In this document: in pieces, positions 12,411-22,451 of the stretch | Numbering within the stretch: position 1 is the stretch's first letter | How the letters are laid out: every line of letters starts with the position of its first letter | NCBI GenBank assembly: GCA_033002965.1 | Contig: JAURVB010013503.1 | Location: 1 to 64,000 of the forward strand | Direction of reading: 5' to 3' | DNA length: 64,000 nt | Source of the DNA: Piper betle | Lineage: Eukaryota > Streptophyta > Magnoliopsida > Piperales > Piperaceae | Notes under the pieces: generated by a model | What the model saw: the letters and a program-made list of their open reading frames with translations, nothing else | Database searches by the model: none | What the model was told of the DNA's origin: nothing | Translations under genes and position numbers: made by a program

Positions 12411-13060
12411 TATGAGATGCTTCAACTTAGTCTCACATCTAATACGTAATAAGGTAAAATCGTGTTTATAAGTGAGAATGAGCTATAAATCTTTAACTCA
12501 GTTAAGCACTCTTAAAGAAATGACATAGGCCTATTAGCTTGCACTTTTGGCCAAGCCTTTACAAATAGTATCAGAGTAACCTGGTTTTATGTTAAATGAT
12601 GTGTTCGACTATGGACGATTCGCTAAGCTACTGGTCATGGGCCAAAGAAATCACCTCGGTTAGGAATAGCAACAAGGCAAGTGTAAGAATTTCGACGATG
12701 AAATTTTCTAAGGTGGGTGGATTGTAAAATCCCTCAACTTAGTCCCACATCTAATACCTAATAGAGCAAGATCTTATTTATAAGTGAGAATATACTATAA
12801 ATCTTCAATTTCAGTTAACCACTTTTGAATAGAGGGCATAGATTCATTACGTTATACTAATTTGGTCAGTGTAGGAATTTCGATGACAAAATTTACTAAG
12901 GTAGGTAAATTGTGAGATATTTCAACTTAGTCCTACATCTAATATCTATAAGGTTAGATCCTATTTATAAATGTGAATGGACTATAAATCTTTAACTTTG
13001 AGCAACCACTTTTGAAGAAGAAATTACTTAAGTCCATTAGTTTGCACTTTGGGCTAATTC
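12411..13060. repeat. Three diverged copies of a 130-190 bp unit
   Basis: The core reads CAACTTAGTC(T/C)(C/T)ACATCTAAT and recurs at about 12423, 12734 and 12920. Each copy continues through TTATAAGTGAGAAT and CTATAAATCTT to AACCACTTTTG or a variant. Copies 2 and 3 also share 50 bp upstream (near 12682 and 12870) containing AATTTCGA(C/T)GA, giving a period of about 186 bp between them. Motifs of the type AGTCCCACAT are frequent in plant dispersed repeats. No gene is present. Confidence 0.7.
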
Positions 13061-13118
13061 GTTAAATCAATATTATCATAATAGTGTTTACTAGCAATGT
13101 GTATTTCAGTATTTTAGC

Positions 13119-13214
13119 ATGTGTGTGCGTTCCATTGAGTATATCCAGGTCATGTCATATTTCAGGCATGTGTGTGCTCTCCATTGAGTATATCCGGATC
13201 ATGTCATATTTCAG
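13119..13214. repeat. 49-bp tandem duplication
   Basis: Two adjacent copies begin GCATGTGTGTGC and run through CCATTGAGTATATCC to CATGTCATATTTCAG, at about 13119-13166 and 13168-13214, with three or four differences. The GCATGTTGTCAT-like sequences after 13243 look like further decayed copies. Confidence 0.75.
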
Positions 13215-14663
13215 TTGTGATCAATTAGGTCCTATTGTCCATAGGCATGTTGTCATCGATTAGATTCTATCTCATGCATATTACTGGCATGTTATCATTG
13301 AGTATTCTAGTTTATGCGTATGAATATCTCTGTGATTATAATTAGTTCTTATTGCCTGCATTGTGATTTAGATTGAGTGTGCGCATGGAGAAATTTTTTA
13401 TTTTATTTCAATTTTCTCATGGACAATGAGTTATCCATGCGCTAGTTTGTTATTTGTTTGATTAGTTATTTGAAACGCAACAACTCTTGTTGTTGATGTA
13501 TTTTCTTATATTTATGTAGGTACATTGTTGTGGCGTCCGCTGACCTAAGTGCACAAATCATGAGAAGGCTTGGAGATGCTATGCATTATTTTGTGTTGTG
13601 TATATCTCTCTCCCTTCTTGTCTTAATGAGGTGTTATTAGTTGTCATGTTGATGTGAATTGTGGGGCATCAGACCACTTTGGAAATGTACGCCAGCTTTC
13701 TATATTTGTGTTTTATCTTTCCTTAATTGTATCTTTATATTTTGTAGATGCAATATTTTAGGGTACACATGTCGAACATATTTTTTGCAGGAATTTTCCA
13801 AACCCCAGAGTCATGGAATTGAAGATCAAATAAATCTCAGATACGTTAAACCATATTACTTATATACGTACCCAAAGTAAAGAAAAAACATAGGTTCAAA
13901 GAGCTTCTAGGCTTTATTTTGTAAGTTAGAAGGCCTATGTAAAGACTAGGCAAATAAACAATACGAAAAATATAAAAATTGTGTTATAAAACAAAGTGGA
14001 ACACCTCCTAATGAGTGAAAAATGTGAATTGTAGAATGTTTTGCATGCAGTTTTTATTTACTGTGAATATTTACATGTGAAAAAATTTTCAATATCCTAA
14101 TTATACGGGAGACTTTACAGCATTTTCTTCCGTAAATTTAGTCACCCTTATAAATTAGACTAATTAAAGTGTCCTATTTGTATAAGCCCAACCATAAGAG
14201 CCTTTGTATGTATTTTAGGCATTAACTACGCATTAGAATTTCTTAGGTTATCGTCTTTTAACACCTTGAATAGTTTAGGGCCAATTTTGTATTTTAATGA
14301 ATTATGAATTAGCCTCCTATAATTTATCATTTTGATTCGATTCCTGAGCGGGTAAATTCATATCGACTTTAGAATCATGTTGACTCATTAAATTTTTATC
14401 TTTCATGTTATTTATAAAAACTGACTGCTTGATTTCTTTCAATTGTTTAACATCCATGCTCACCAATAACCAATCAATTATAGCATGATATGTTAAAAAA
14501 ATCATTAATTCTATTATGAGTTATATTCTATAAAGTTGTATTGTTTCATGAACTGTTTTGGAGTTGCACATGACAACAAAAAGCCACCTGCAAGGAAAAT
14601 GAAAGGATGCCAATTTATTTAATAGACATAAAAAAGATGCCAAAAGGAGTTGCACATGAAAGC
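13215..14663. other. No gene recognised
   Basis: AT-rich intergenic DNA with two unconvincing short frames, one at 13659-13880 (+) and one at 14317-14505 (-). Neither has a domain, a signal or neighbouring exons I can recognise. Confidence 0.35.
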
Positions 14664-14757
14664 ATTGTCAATAGACAAATAGGACACGTATAAATTTACA
14701 AATCCAACTCTGCAGCATATAAAATGCGCCGGGAAAAATCTAAGACAGAAACAGTCA
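14664..14757. repeat. Second copy of the repeat at 2694; 3' flank of the quinone reductase gene
   Basis: This block begins 55 bp beyond the stop codon (14812, minus strand) and is probably part of the 3' untranslated region. It aligns with 2694-2795 over about 95 bp in the same orientation. Confidence 0.6.
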
Positions 14758-14811
14758 CAGACCTACATGTAGATTTGCTGAATACGCACCCTGGTAACAC
14801 AAATTTTGATG

Positions 14812-16054
14812 TTAAGCTCGAATCCTCAGAGCGAAGGTCTGCAGTGACAGAAGAAGCTGTAAGATTTTCTCCTTTACTTCTTCACTTGTCAAGTTTCCAT
14901 CAGAATCGAATTTGGGCGGAGGTTGGAAAGCAGGAACAAATAATTCTGGTTTGTTGATAAAATGCAGGTCAAGATAAACACCAATTTGACGCAGATGGTA
15001 CTGGGATCGGCCACCCCCAAAACCTCCACCAGCACTCATGATAGCTGCAGGTTTGTCTGCCCAAACATTGGGAGGTCTGGACGCCCAATCGATTGCATTC
15101 TTAAGAGGGCCTTGAAACACGAGAAGATGTCGAGAAAACTTACAACCAACACACATCTGTCAACCACATACAGCTTGTTCTATTCGACTATACACATTTG
15201 TCAACCACAAGTAGCCGATCCTATTCAACTATGAACAACAACAGTTAAAATCATAGAAAGCCTAGCAAATTACCAAACTTGCGAATGCACAGTCCAAGTA
15301 ATTAGAATGTTAAAACAAAGCATAATACTATGTGTAGGATGCTTTGTAGCTAGCAGGTAACCCGGCAAGGCTGGAAGACACAATCTTGACTCAGTTTACG
15401 CTCATAATTTAACTCGCGACTGAGAATCTCAAAGTTTGTATTACAACAAGACATTGAAGAAGAATCGAGCAAGAACCCTGCATGCCACTATAACTAACTT
15501 ATCGTTTGGCAAATAAAATTCTTTCTAAGTTGTAAAGTATCTTGTAGACATTTCTTCGAACATATAAGGCATCGTCAATGAGTTAGTTAGAGACGTTCGA
15601 AGCTGACCATCAAAACCCATTCTCATTCATGAGCAATGACAGAGTGGATGATACTTTACCTGTGACCGAGTAATTGTATTCGGGGGAAGCAAAGAGAAAG
15701 CCGTCGGAAGCAGCGATCTTGCGGCGGAAGGACTCGACGGGGGCGGGGAAAGTGCCATCGACCTCAAGATCGGTGTTTAGGAAGGGGAGGTCGGAGATGT
15801 CAACGTAGTCTATCCGCAGCCCGGGGATGGCCTTAGCGCAAATCTCCATGGCTACAACATATCATATCATGGTATATACCCGCAAGAAAATCATTGATCG
15901 ATCAAAAAAATCATTGATTGATCAAAACAAATAACGAAAGAAGGAGGTGGTGTGGGAGTTTGGAACCAGATCGGACGAGGCCACGGTTGAAGGAGGCCTT
16001 GCGGAGGGAGCCGCAAATGGCAGCGATGTTGATAACGGGGGCAGGGGCGGCCAT
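14812..16054 (-). CDS. NQR: NAD(P)H:quinone oxidoreductase (FMN-dependent, flavodoxin-like)
   Basis: Three exons join cleanly: 16054-15967, 15851-15660 and 15110-14812, all with GT/AG junctions and consistent phase. They give a 192-residue protein, the usual length of the plant NQR family. It starts MAAPAPVINIAAICGSLRKA, with the FMN phosphate-binding loop GSLRKASFNRG near residue 16. It continues with YVDISDLPFLNTDLE, the FASPEYNYSVTGPLKNAIDW region that contacts flavin, then MSAGGGFGGGRSQYHLRQ and the C-terminal FDSDGN. Family members are soluble homotetramers that make two-electron reductions of quinones with NAD(P)H, avoiding semiquinones. No premature stop, frameshift or lost motif is seen; it is the best-preserved gene in the window. 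Its ATG lies only 67 bp from a (TA)n tract that marks the transposable-element array at 16.1-20.4 kb, so its native promoter is displaced or replaced. Confidence 0.9.
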
Positions 16055-16120
16055 GGCCGTGTGTCTGCAACACCAACCTGATCCTCTCGGCCGGGACAAC
16101 CCCCAAAGTATACCACTACG

Positions 16121-16137
16121 GATATATATATATATAG

Positions 16138-16178
<41 letters not shown>

Positions 16179-16753
16179 AAAGTTTTCCAGTACTCTATCA
16201 CACTGATCTGACTATACTGGAGTTTAATCTTGACCATTTGATTAGTATCCAATGGCCAAGATAAAAAGGCCGCCGCCGCCGCTGCCGCAGCGACAGCGGA
16301 GGGGGCGAGAAGCGTGCCCGGCCACGGCGACGGCTTAGGGGGCGGCGGCGACAGGGGACAGAGGGCGCGGCGTGGTGGGGTGGCGGGCGGGGGCCGAGGG
16401 GGGCGCGGTCCGGTGGTGGGCGGGCGACAGGGTGGCAGGCGAGGGACGGGGCGTCGCACGACGGGGTGGCGGGCGGGGACGGGGTGGGGTGGTGCCGCCC
16501 GACGGCAGGCTGATAGGGAAGGGTGGGGCGGCTAGATCCGCCGCCCCGTCGCCGCGAGGGTTACGTCGCTGCCCCATCGGCCGGGGGCGGCGACGGGCGG
16601 GCAGGGGGTGGGGTTGCGTCGGCCGGGGTGGCGGCTACGCGTCAGCCGGCAACGGCGACGCGCCCCGCCGCCCAATTTTTTTATCTAGCCGTTGGATTAA
16701 ATCTAACGGCTAGGATACTGCAGTACAGCCTCCCCCTCATATATATATATATA
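16121..16753 (+). mobile_element. (TA)n-flanked element i (564 bp), GC-rich core
   Basis: The element runs 16175-16738 between a (TA)n tract at 16121-16174 and another at 16739-16753. The left end is GAAAAAAGTTTTCCAGTACT. About 60 bp inside is an imperfect palindrome (16230-16258). The right side has another palindrome (16686-16713, arms TAGCCGTTGGAT and ATCTAACGGCTA) and then ACTGCAGTACAGCC. The core (16260-16680) is extremely GC-rich and has long low-complexity frames on both strands, which I do not call as genes. Same end type as elements ii (inverted), iii and iv. Confidence 0.65.
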
Positions 16754-19246
16754 CACCGGGTTGGTTACTTTGATCTGAGCCGTCCAATTATAAGGATGGC
16801 TCATATCAAAGTCGTAAAAACTAACCCTAACCTTTCCCATCCTAGGTGGTGGCGGCGACGACTCTAGCGGCGGCAAAAGGCAGCGACGAGGGCAGGGAGG
16901 CGGCAACGATGGCAGGGAGGCGGCGACGACAATGAGGGCAGGAGGCAGCGTGGGGGTGTGGAGGCAGCAATGGGGTGGATGCATGGGCATAGCCGGATGC
17001 TAGGATTTTAGTGGTTGGTCCTAGTATTCCAGCATCCATGAGGGGTAGCAGGGCTATCCGAGTGGTGGAGACAACCTACCGAGGCTAATCCGTATTATGG
17101 TTGCAGGTGATGAATTTGGTGCACTGAAGCTGTCGTGATGACCGAGGGTTGCTGGAAGCAGAGGACCGGGAGACAGTGACTGAGAAACCTCAAATAGCGC
17201 TAGGTAGGTTGTGCTGTGATCGAGCAACCTGGTCGAGCGTAGTGAGCAAACTGGTGGGCGTGTCGGCATAGCGAGGTTGGGCATGACCGAGTTGCCGAGC
17301 GAGTTATCGAGCGTGGACGAGCATTGCTGATCAGCGTGACCGAACAGCATGAGTGGGATACAAAGCAGCGTGACCGAACCGTGTACCGAGCACAACACTG
17401 GTACTTGGTGTCGGCATGGTCTGTGCAGTGGGTGCGGGCGGCGCGAGCGGGTAAGCGAGTGGCGTGATCGGTATCCAGGTCAGTAGCGGGTGCGTGATCG
17501 GTAGTAGTGTGCAAGCCTGTGCGCTAGTGCGTGTCAACCCAAATAGCAGCACGACCGGGAGTTGGCTAGCCGCACCAGGGTCCAGCAGTAGCGGGTTCCA
17601 GCATGTGCAGTGGTGCGTGCGGGAGTTGCTCTGAGGTTGATCTGAGGGTCGTGGTCTAAACATGGTCGAGCCAGGGGCGAGCCAATGTCCAGCGGTGTAG
17701 CCAAAAGTCTGGTACGAGTTTGTTATTGGAAAAGATATGGGATCTTGGGAAGATTACGTATCTTATCAACATGTTCGAGCCAGGGTTTTGCAATTGAGTT
17801 CTGGATAGACTAGAGCATGGGACGTGTCTATCTATTCCAGAGAATATCTTTTGTGGGAGAAGATAAGCACGAAAGTTCTACATAAGGAGAATGGCCAGAA
17901 AAGAGAAGGGACTACCGAGAGAGTCCAGCAGCGAGAGATCTCATTGTGTGGGTGCCATTGAGGGTTGCTGAAGAATTGGTGTAGAGATAGTCGCCAATTG
18001 CGTGATGACATGGGACTGCCTAGAGAAAAGGAGACTGGTGGAGTTGCTGCAGCCGGTGCTTTGCGTGAAGACTGGAATTCCATTGGTAAAGTCGACCAGA
18101 ATCAAGGTAGGCATCGTGTTGGGGGTTGCTGTGCGTGAGTGATCCTTGTAATTGAGTCCCATGTGAGGTTAGGTAACATTGGGGTGAGGCTTGTGTGGGC
18201 TGTCCACAAAGCCGAGCAAGTACTTGAGGTTAGGTAGAGTGCTTGTAATCCTTGTATTGATTTGATAATATAAGGTTGGGATTTGTCCCGTATCTGTGGT
18301 CTTGCTTGTTGGTTGTCGTTTGGAGGTGGGGAGTTTTTGAACCAGGTCCAAGGTCTGAACTTACAAGGTCAGCGTTGATGTAATGTTGTGGCTGAGACGA
18401 GCAAGGGGCAGACAGCATGCCTGAATACTGATAAGGGTATCTGGGGATCGAGCAGTTGCTGCGGTAGCAATTGTTTGGCTCTCGAAACAGCAACCGAGAG
18501 TATTGTATCATGGTGTTTGCGTTGAACACTGGTGATTGAGCGAGAGGCTGGGCGTAGCGATATCGAGGGGTGTTTGTGGTAGTGTTTGGAACATTGGCTT
18601 CCGGTAGTTGGACTACATTGCGTGAAGAGGTTAAAAGGCGGGTATTTCTGGGAGGAATATGCCGCACAAGGGGTATCCGAGGGCGAAAAATTTAGTCCTA
18701 GGAACGCAAGTGTGACAACAAGGAGGCGGTGATGGTAACGGTGGCAGGGAGGCGGCGACGGCAACAAGGACAGGGAGGTGGCAATGGGGCCAGGATGGCG
18801 GCCACAGGGCGAGCAGTCTGCCCCATCACCACCTCCCCGGACCCTGTCGCCACCTCCCTGCCGCTTCCTTGTCACCCCATTGCCGCCTCCACGCCCCCAT
18901 CGCCGCCTCCCTACCCTCGTCGCCGTCATCGAAACTACCTCCCTAACCTCGTCATTGTCGCCGCCTCCCTGCCACCGTTGCCGCCTCCCTGCCCTCGTCA
19001 CCACCTCCTTACCGTCTCCTTGCCACCCCATTGCCGCCTCCACGCCCCCATCGCCGCCTCCCTACCCCGATCGCCGCCTCCCTGCCCCCGTCGCCGCCTT
19101 CGTGCCGCCGTCGAAGTCGTCGCCGCTACCACCGCCGAGGATGGGAAGGGTTAGGGTTTTTACTATTTTGATATGAGCCGTCCTAATAATCGGACGGCTC
19201 AGATCAAACATGGTGAAGAAAATTTTTCTGGACCATGTTGTAGGAA

Positions 19247-19250
<4 letters not shown>
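16754..19250 (-). mobile_element. (TA)n-flanked element ii (about 2.5 kb) with long inverted arms
   Basis: Inner arms of about 75 bp at 16766-16844 and 19138-19209 are inverted repeats of each other. Each contains GAGCCGTCC and its inverse as a local palindrome, then TAAAAAC, AACCCTAAC and TTCCCATCCT. GC-rich CCGCC-type sequence lies inside both arms. Outside the right arm the end, read inverted, is GAGAAGTTTTCCTACAAC, matching the starts of elements i, iii and iv. The left end is CACCGGGTTGG after (TA)n. A different, moderate-GC sequence of about 1.7 kb (about 16990-18715) interrupts the GC-rich core. Without it the element would be about 0.8 kb, like its neighbours. Confidence 0.65.
16990..18718. 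mobile_element. Candidate insertion inside element ii, type unknown
   Basis: Both sides of this block are GC-rich GAGGCGGC-type core, while the block itself has ordinary composition, so it is likely a secondary insertion or captured DNA. It begins with a small inverted repeat (GGATGCTAGG near 16995, CCAGCATCC near 17030). On the plus strand, 18660-18715 reads GGTATCCGAGGGCGAAAAATT, slightly divided here as GGTATCCGAGG and GCGAAAAATT, followed by GTGTGACAAC, which recalls the end of Ty3/gypsy pol plus the start of a 3' LTR. I found no clear ends or target duplication. Open frames on the minus strand (17054-18667) have no domain. Confidence 0.3.
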
Positions 19251-19316
<66 letters not shown>

Positions 19317-19320
19317 CATA
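19251..19320. repeat. Compound microsatellite (CT)n-(TA)n
   Basis: An uninterrupted CT run of 40 bp (19251-19290) is followed by about 30 bp of TA (19291-19320). It separates elements ii and iii. Such a tract should be hypervariable in length. Confidence 0.9.
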
Positions 19321-20263
19321 GAAAAAGTTTTGCTAAGCAACAAGCAGGAAAAATATTTTGCCCCAAATCTAATCTGGGCCGTCATTGTGATCGGATGGCC
19401 CAGATTAGATTAAAAAATTAATCCTCCCCCTTCTTTTGCCGGCGGCCGGATTCCGGCCACAGCAGGCTGGGTAGGGCATGGGGGGACCGGGCTGGGGGCG
19501 AGCCAGCGGAGGTGGAGGTGGTGGGTAGGCGGAGGCAGAGATGGGGGGTAGGCAGATCTGGGCGAGCTAGGAGGGGAGGAGGCGGGCAGGCGGCGACAGA
19601 GACAGGGCAAGGGCGGCGGAGCCGGAGCCGGGGCTGAGGTGGGCTGGGTGGAAAGGCAGGGATGGCGGAGCTGCGGCCGGGGAGGGGGAGGGAAGGGGGC
19701 GAGAGGGGGCGGGTGGAGCAGCAGGGTGCGAGGGGGCGCAGTGGGGGAGGGGGTGAGAGGGTGGCGGGCGGAGCAGCAAGGTGCTGGGGGGGGGGGTGCG
19801 ATGGGCAAGTGGGCAGGCAGAGGAGGTGGGCAGAGGGGGAGGGGGTGAGGGGGGAGCGGGGCAGCCACGAGGGGGGTGGGCGGAGGACGAGGGGGCGAGG
19901 CGGGGGCAGGCAGAGGGGGTGGGCCGAGCCTGCCACGGCCACGGCCCGATCCAGAGCGAGGTGGCCCGATCTGGCCACGGTCGGCCATGTTCGGCCGGTG
20001 GGTGGCCAGACAAGGCCACCCGCGGCCGGATGTGGCTGGTGGCGGCCAGATTTGGCTGTGGCTGGCAAGTTTGCCAGTGGAGGCGGCAGGTCTTTTTTTA
20101 AAAAAACCAATAAATCTAGGTGGTTGTGGCTGGCAAGTTTGCTAGTGGAGGCGGCAAGTCTTTTTTAAAAAACCAATAAATCTAGGTCATCCTTGTAATC
20201 AAACGGCCTAAATTAATCTATAGCGTAGAAAAGCTACTCTGCCTCTTGCGCAGAGTAAAGGTG
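19321..20263 (+). mobile_element. (TA)n-flanked element iii (943 bp), GC-rich core
   Basis: It starts GAAAAAGTTTTGC at 19321, directly after (TA)n, and ends AAAGGTG at 20263, directly before the next (TA)n (20264-20283). A strong palindrome lies at 19366-19411, with arms AATCTAATCTGGGCC and GGCCCAGATTAGATT. A weaker one lies near 20175-20219. The core (19430-20080) is GGC/GGGG-rich. A direct duplication of about 70 bp sits at 20052-20119 and 20128-20187, with TGGCTGGCAAGTTTG and CCAATAAATCTAGG in both. The long frames on both strands are compositional. Confidence 0.65.
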
Positions 20264-20283
20264 TATATATATATATATATATA

Positions 20284-20720
20284 GGAGAGATAAGTTTCCA
20301 GTACTGTAGCACAGCAAACTTGGTTGTGTTGCAGTTTGATTCTAGCCACAGCAAACTTGGTTGTGTTGCAGTTTGATTCTACCCATTGGATTCTATCCAA
20401 CGGCTAGAAATTTAAATTTTTTATCTCCACCACCTCTAGGCAAATGTTCACAAGGCAGTGGCGCTCATCTGGCTCGGCCGGCTACTGGAGGCAGTGGTGG
20501 AGTGCAAGTTGGAAATCACGGACATTGGCGTCAGGTATGACCGCACCCTCCTTGTCACCGACCCGTGCCACTACGAGCCCAAGAAGTTTGGTGACTGCTA
20601 CGCCCGCACATCGACGAGCTCGACCCCAATGAGCTGACAGTGCCGCCACCAATGCCGCATCAGCAGTAGTTGCCAGAGGAGTTGGACGATTTGCCGAGAG
20701 TAGATCCGTAGGGTTGGGTT
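20284..20720 (+). mobile_element. (TA)n-flanked element iv, right end not found
   Basis: It begins GGAGAGATAAGTTTCC right after (TA)n, followed by AGTACTGTAGCAC, closely matching the start of element i (AGTACTCTATCAC). A 41-bp unit containing CAGCAAACTTGG and GCAGTTTGATTCTA is present twice in tandem (about 20299-20381). The palindrome CCATTGGAT...ATCCAACGG lies at 20383-20404. It is followed by coding-like sequence (20440-20636). No second (TA)n tract or matching end was found, so the right limit is approximate. Confidence 0.5.
20447..20632 (+). pseudogene. Ribosomal protein S16 (uS9)-like fragment inside element iv
   Basis: In one forward frame the sequence reads [12 protein letters not shown] then EPKKFG, close to the strongly conserved C-terminal part of plant cytosolic ribosomal protein S16. 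Upstream, [20 protein letters not shown] does not clearly match, and downstream the frame runs into a stop soon after. There is no start codon context, no intron and no complete protein. I read this as a captured or processed-gene fragment carried by a transposable element. The identification rests on about 20 residues and is moderate. Confidence 0.45.
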
Positions 20721-21826
20721 CCGGTTAGCTGACATAACCGGGACCAGTGACATTTTGGTTCGATTCCTTAGAGTGAACCGGAGTTGGGATGTTACACAAC
20801 TAATTATAACCGAATAAAAAACAAATCAAACATAATGCTGCTTTGTACAACCAAATGGCTAACAATCATAAATTAATAGTATATATGATATTTTTAAGTT
20901 TACTACTAAATTATCATTAATATATATTAAATTTAAAGTACATCAATCTTAATTGTTTTTATTGTAATATAATATTTTTTTATTCAAACATATTTTTTAA
21001 AAATAATTTAAATTTTTATGTTAATTGACATAAGAAAAACTAAGAAAATAAAAAAATAACAATTATATAAATAAGATATTAATTGTTCATAAGAAAAATT
21101 AATATTTATAATAAAAAAATAATTAGATATTATAAAAATAATTTTTATATTAATCAAATTTTTACTGTATCCAACCAACTCGATTGAAAATTTTTATTCC
21201 TAAAATTTTTACCGGAGATTTAATGGACGACAAGAATAAAACCTTGTCTTCCATTCGACGGACCACCCCCCCCCACCACCAATTATCATCCTACAGGCCT
21301 CTCCAACGCCAAACTACCTTATTTTCTATGGTGAGAGTTCCAAAAACTTTAGTTATTATTAATCAAAAAGATATATATGACATATTTTTTTATTGGAAGA
21401 AAATATTCAATCTTCTCATCTTGCTCATTCACCCTAGCAAATGCACATGAGCAAAGAATTTATTAGATGACCCAGGACTTTTTTATTTTAGACTGGTAAA
21501 ATTATAGTATAATCCAGAGAAATTGACAATTCTAGAAGGGGGGTTAAAATATGGTAAAATTACTTCCTCAAAGCTCTTTTCTTTATGAATACTTCATATA
21601 TTTCATAAAATCAGATCGAACCAATTCAAAAACCGAACTGTTAAGTAAACCATAAAATGTTTAACAACACTCTTCCATGCAATAATATTCCACTGAGCTA
21701 CTAATTAGATTTTTTTAACTTCAAGTGTGTCAGGTACATCGATGGTATAAAGTAATCGAAAGTACCCGGCCGCCTATGTCGATCTAATTAATTGCCACAG
21801 AGCTAATTAATTGCCTTGATCTCGAG
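20721..21826. other. No gene; very AT-rich
   Basis: After a short GGTTCGATTCC-containing stretch (20740-20800) the DNA becomes extremely AT-rich. An 88-codon frame at 21184-21450 (+) is Lys/Ile/Phe-rich with no domain. The final 100 bp are probably the 3' flank of the glyoxalase pseudogene. Confidence 0.4.
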
Positions 21827-22451
21827 TTAATCTGATTTGGCAGTTTCATGCTGGTCCAATGCCAAGGTTGGGTTATGGCGATCAAAGGGTAGTTTTATAC
21901 GCTCTACAGAACCTTGAGGCACCAACTTGAGGTTCTCACTGCTGCAAATCTCGATCATAAACCCATCTGGGTCATTGAATGATAGTTGGTCAATTTTGTA
22001 TCCATCTTCTGCGTCCACCACCCGTTTCATGCACTTCACGTAATTCTCCTTGAGCTTCTCCTCCATGGCTCCCATGTCTTCCCACTAAGCACCCAACCAA
22101 CCAAAGCACTCATTGTACAACTTTCTAGCAAGCTATATCGTCATCAACTTTTCTGTATTGTATACTACAATGATTTCGAATTAATATACCTGCAAGGAGA
22201 TATGGTTATCCATTGGGTTCAAACGGTCTTTTGAAGCATCATGTTCTTCTTGATCTTTTTTTTTTTTTGCAGTAAATGAATCCCAAAGCCGTATTTGAAG
22301 AGCCTGGAATAAATCATGAGGGATCAATGGTACATCTCTGAGCTATAATTACTTGAATGTAATTAATTATATATTTATAATCCAATGTAGAATAAATTAT
22401 AAACTAACTAATTATTTCCAAACACTGTCAAAATTGAAAACTTCGGGGCAT

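Noticed and set aside
16260..16720. Overlapping open frames of 80-182 codons on both strands
   Set aside because: They follow the GC-rich core of element i; residues are Gly/Arg or Pro/Ala runs with no family resemblance.
17054..19154. Several 100-220 codon frames around the insert in element ii
   Set aside because: Mixed-strand, Ser/Thr/His-rich or Pro-rich translations without any recognisable motif.
19410..20168. Frames of 150-230 codons on both strands
   Set aside because: Compositional effect of the GC-rich core of element iii; no start context, no domain.
20750..20790. GGTTCGATTCC, a T-loop-like word suggesting a tRNA gene
   Set aside because: No acceptor stem, D-arm or anticodon arm could be folded around it.
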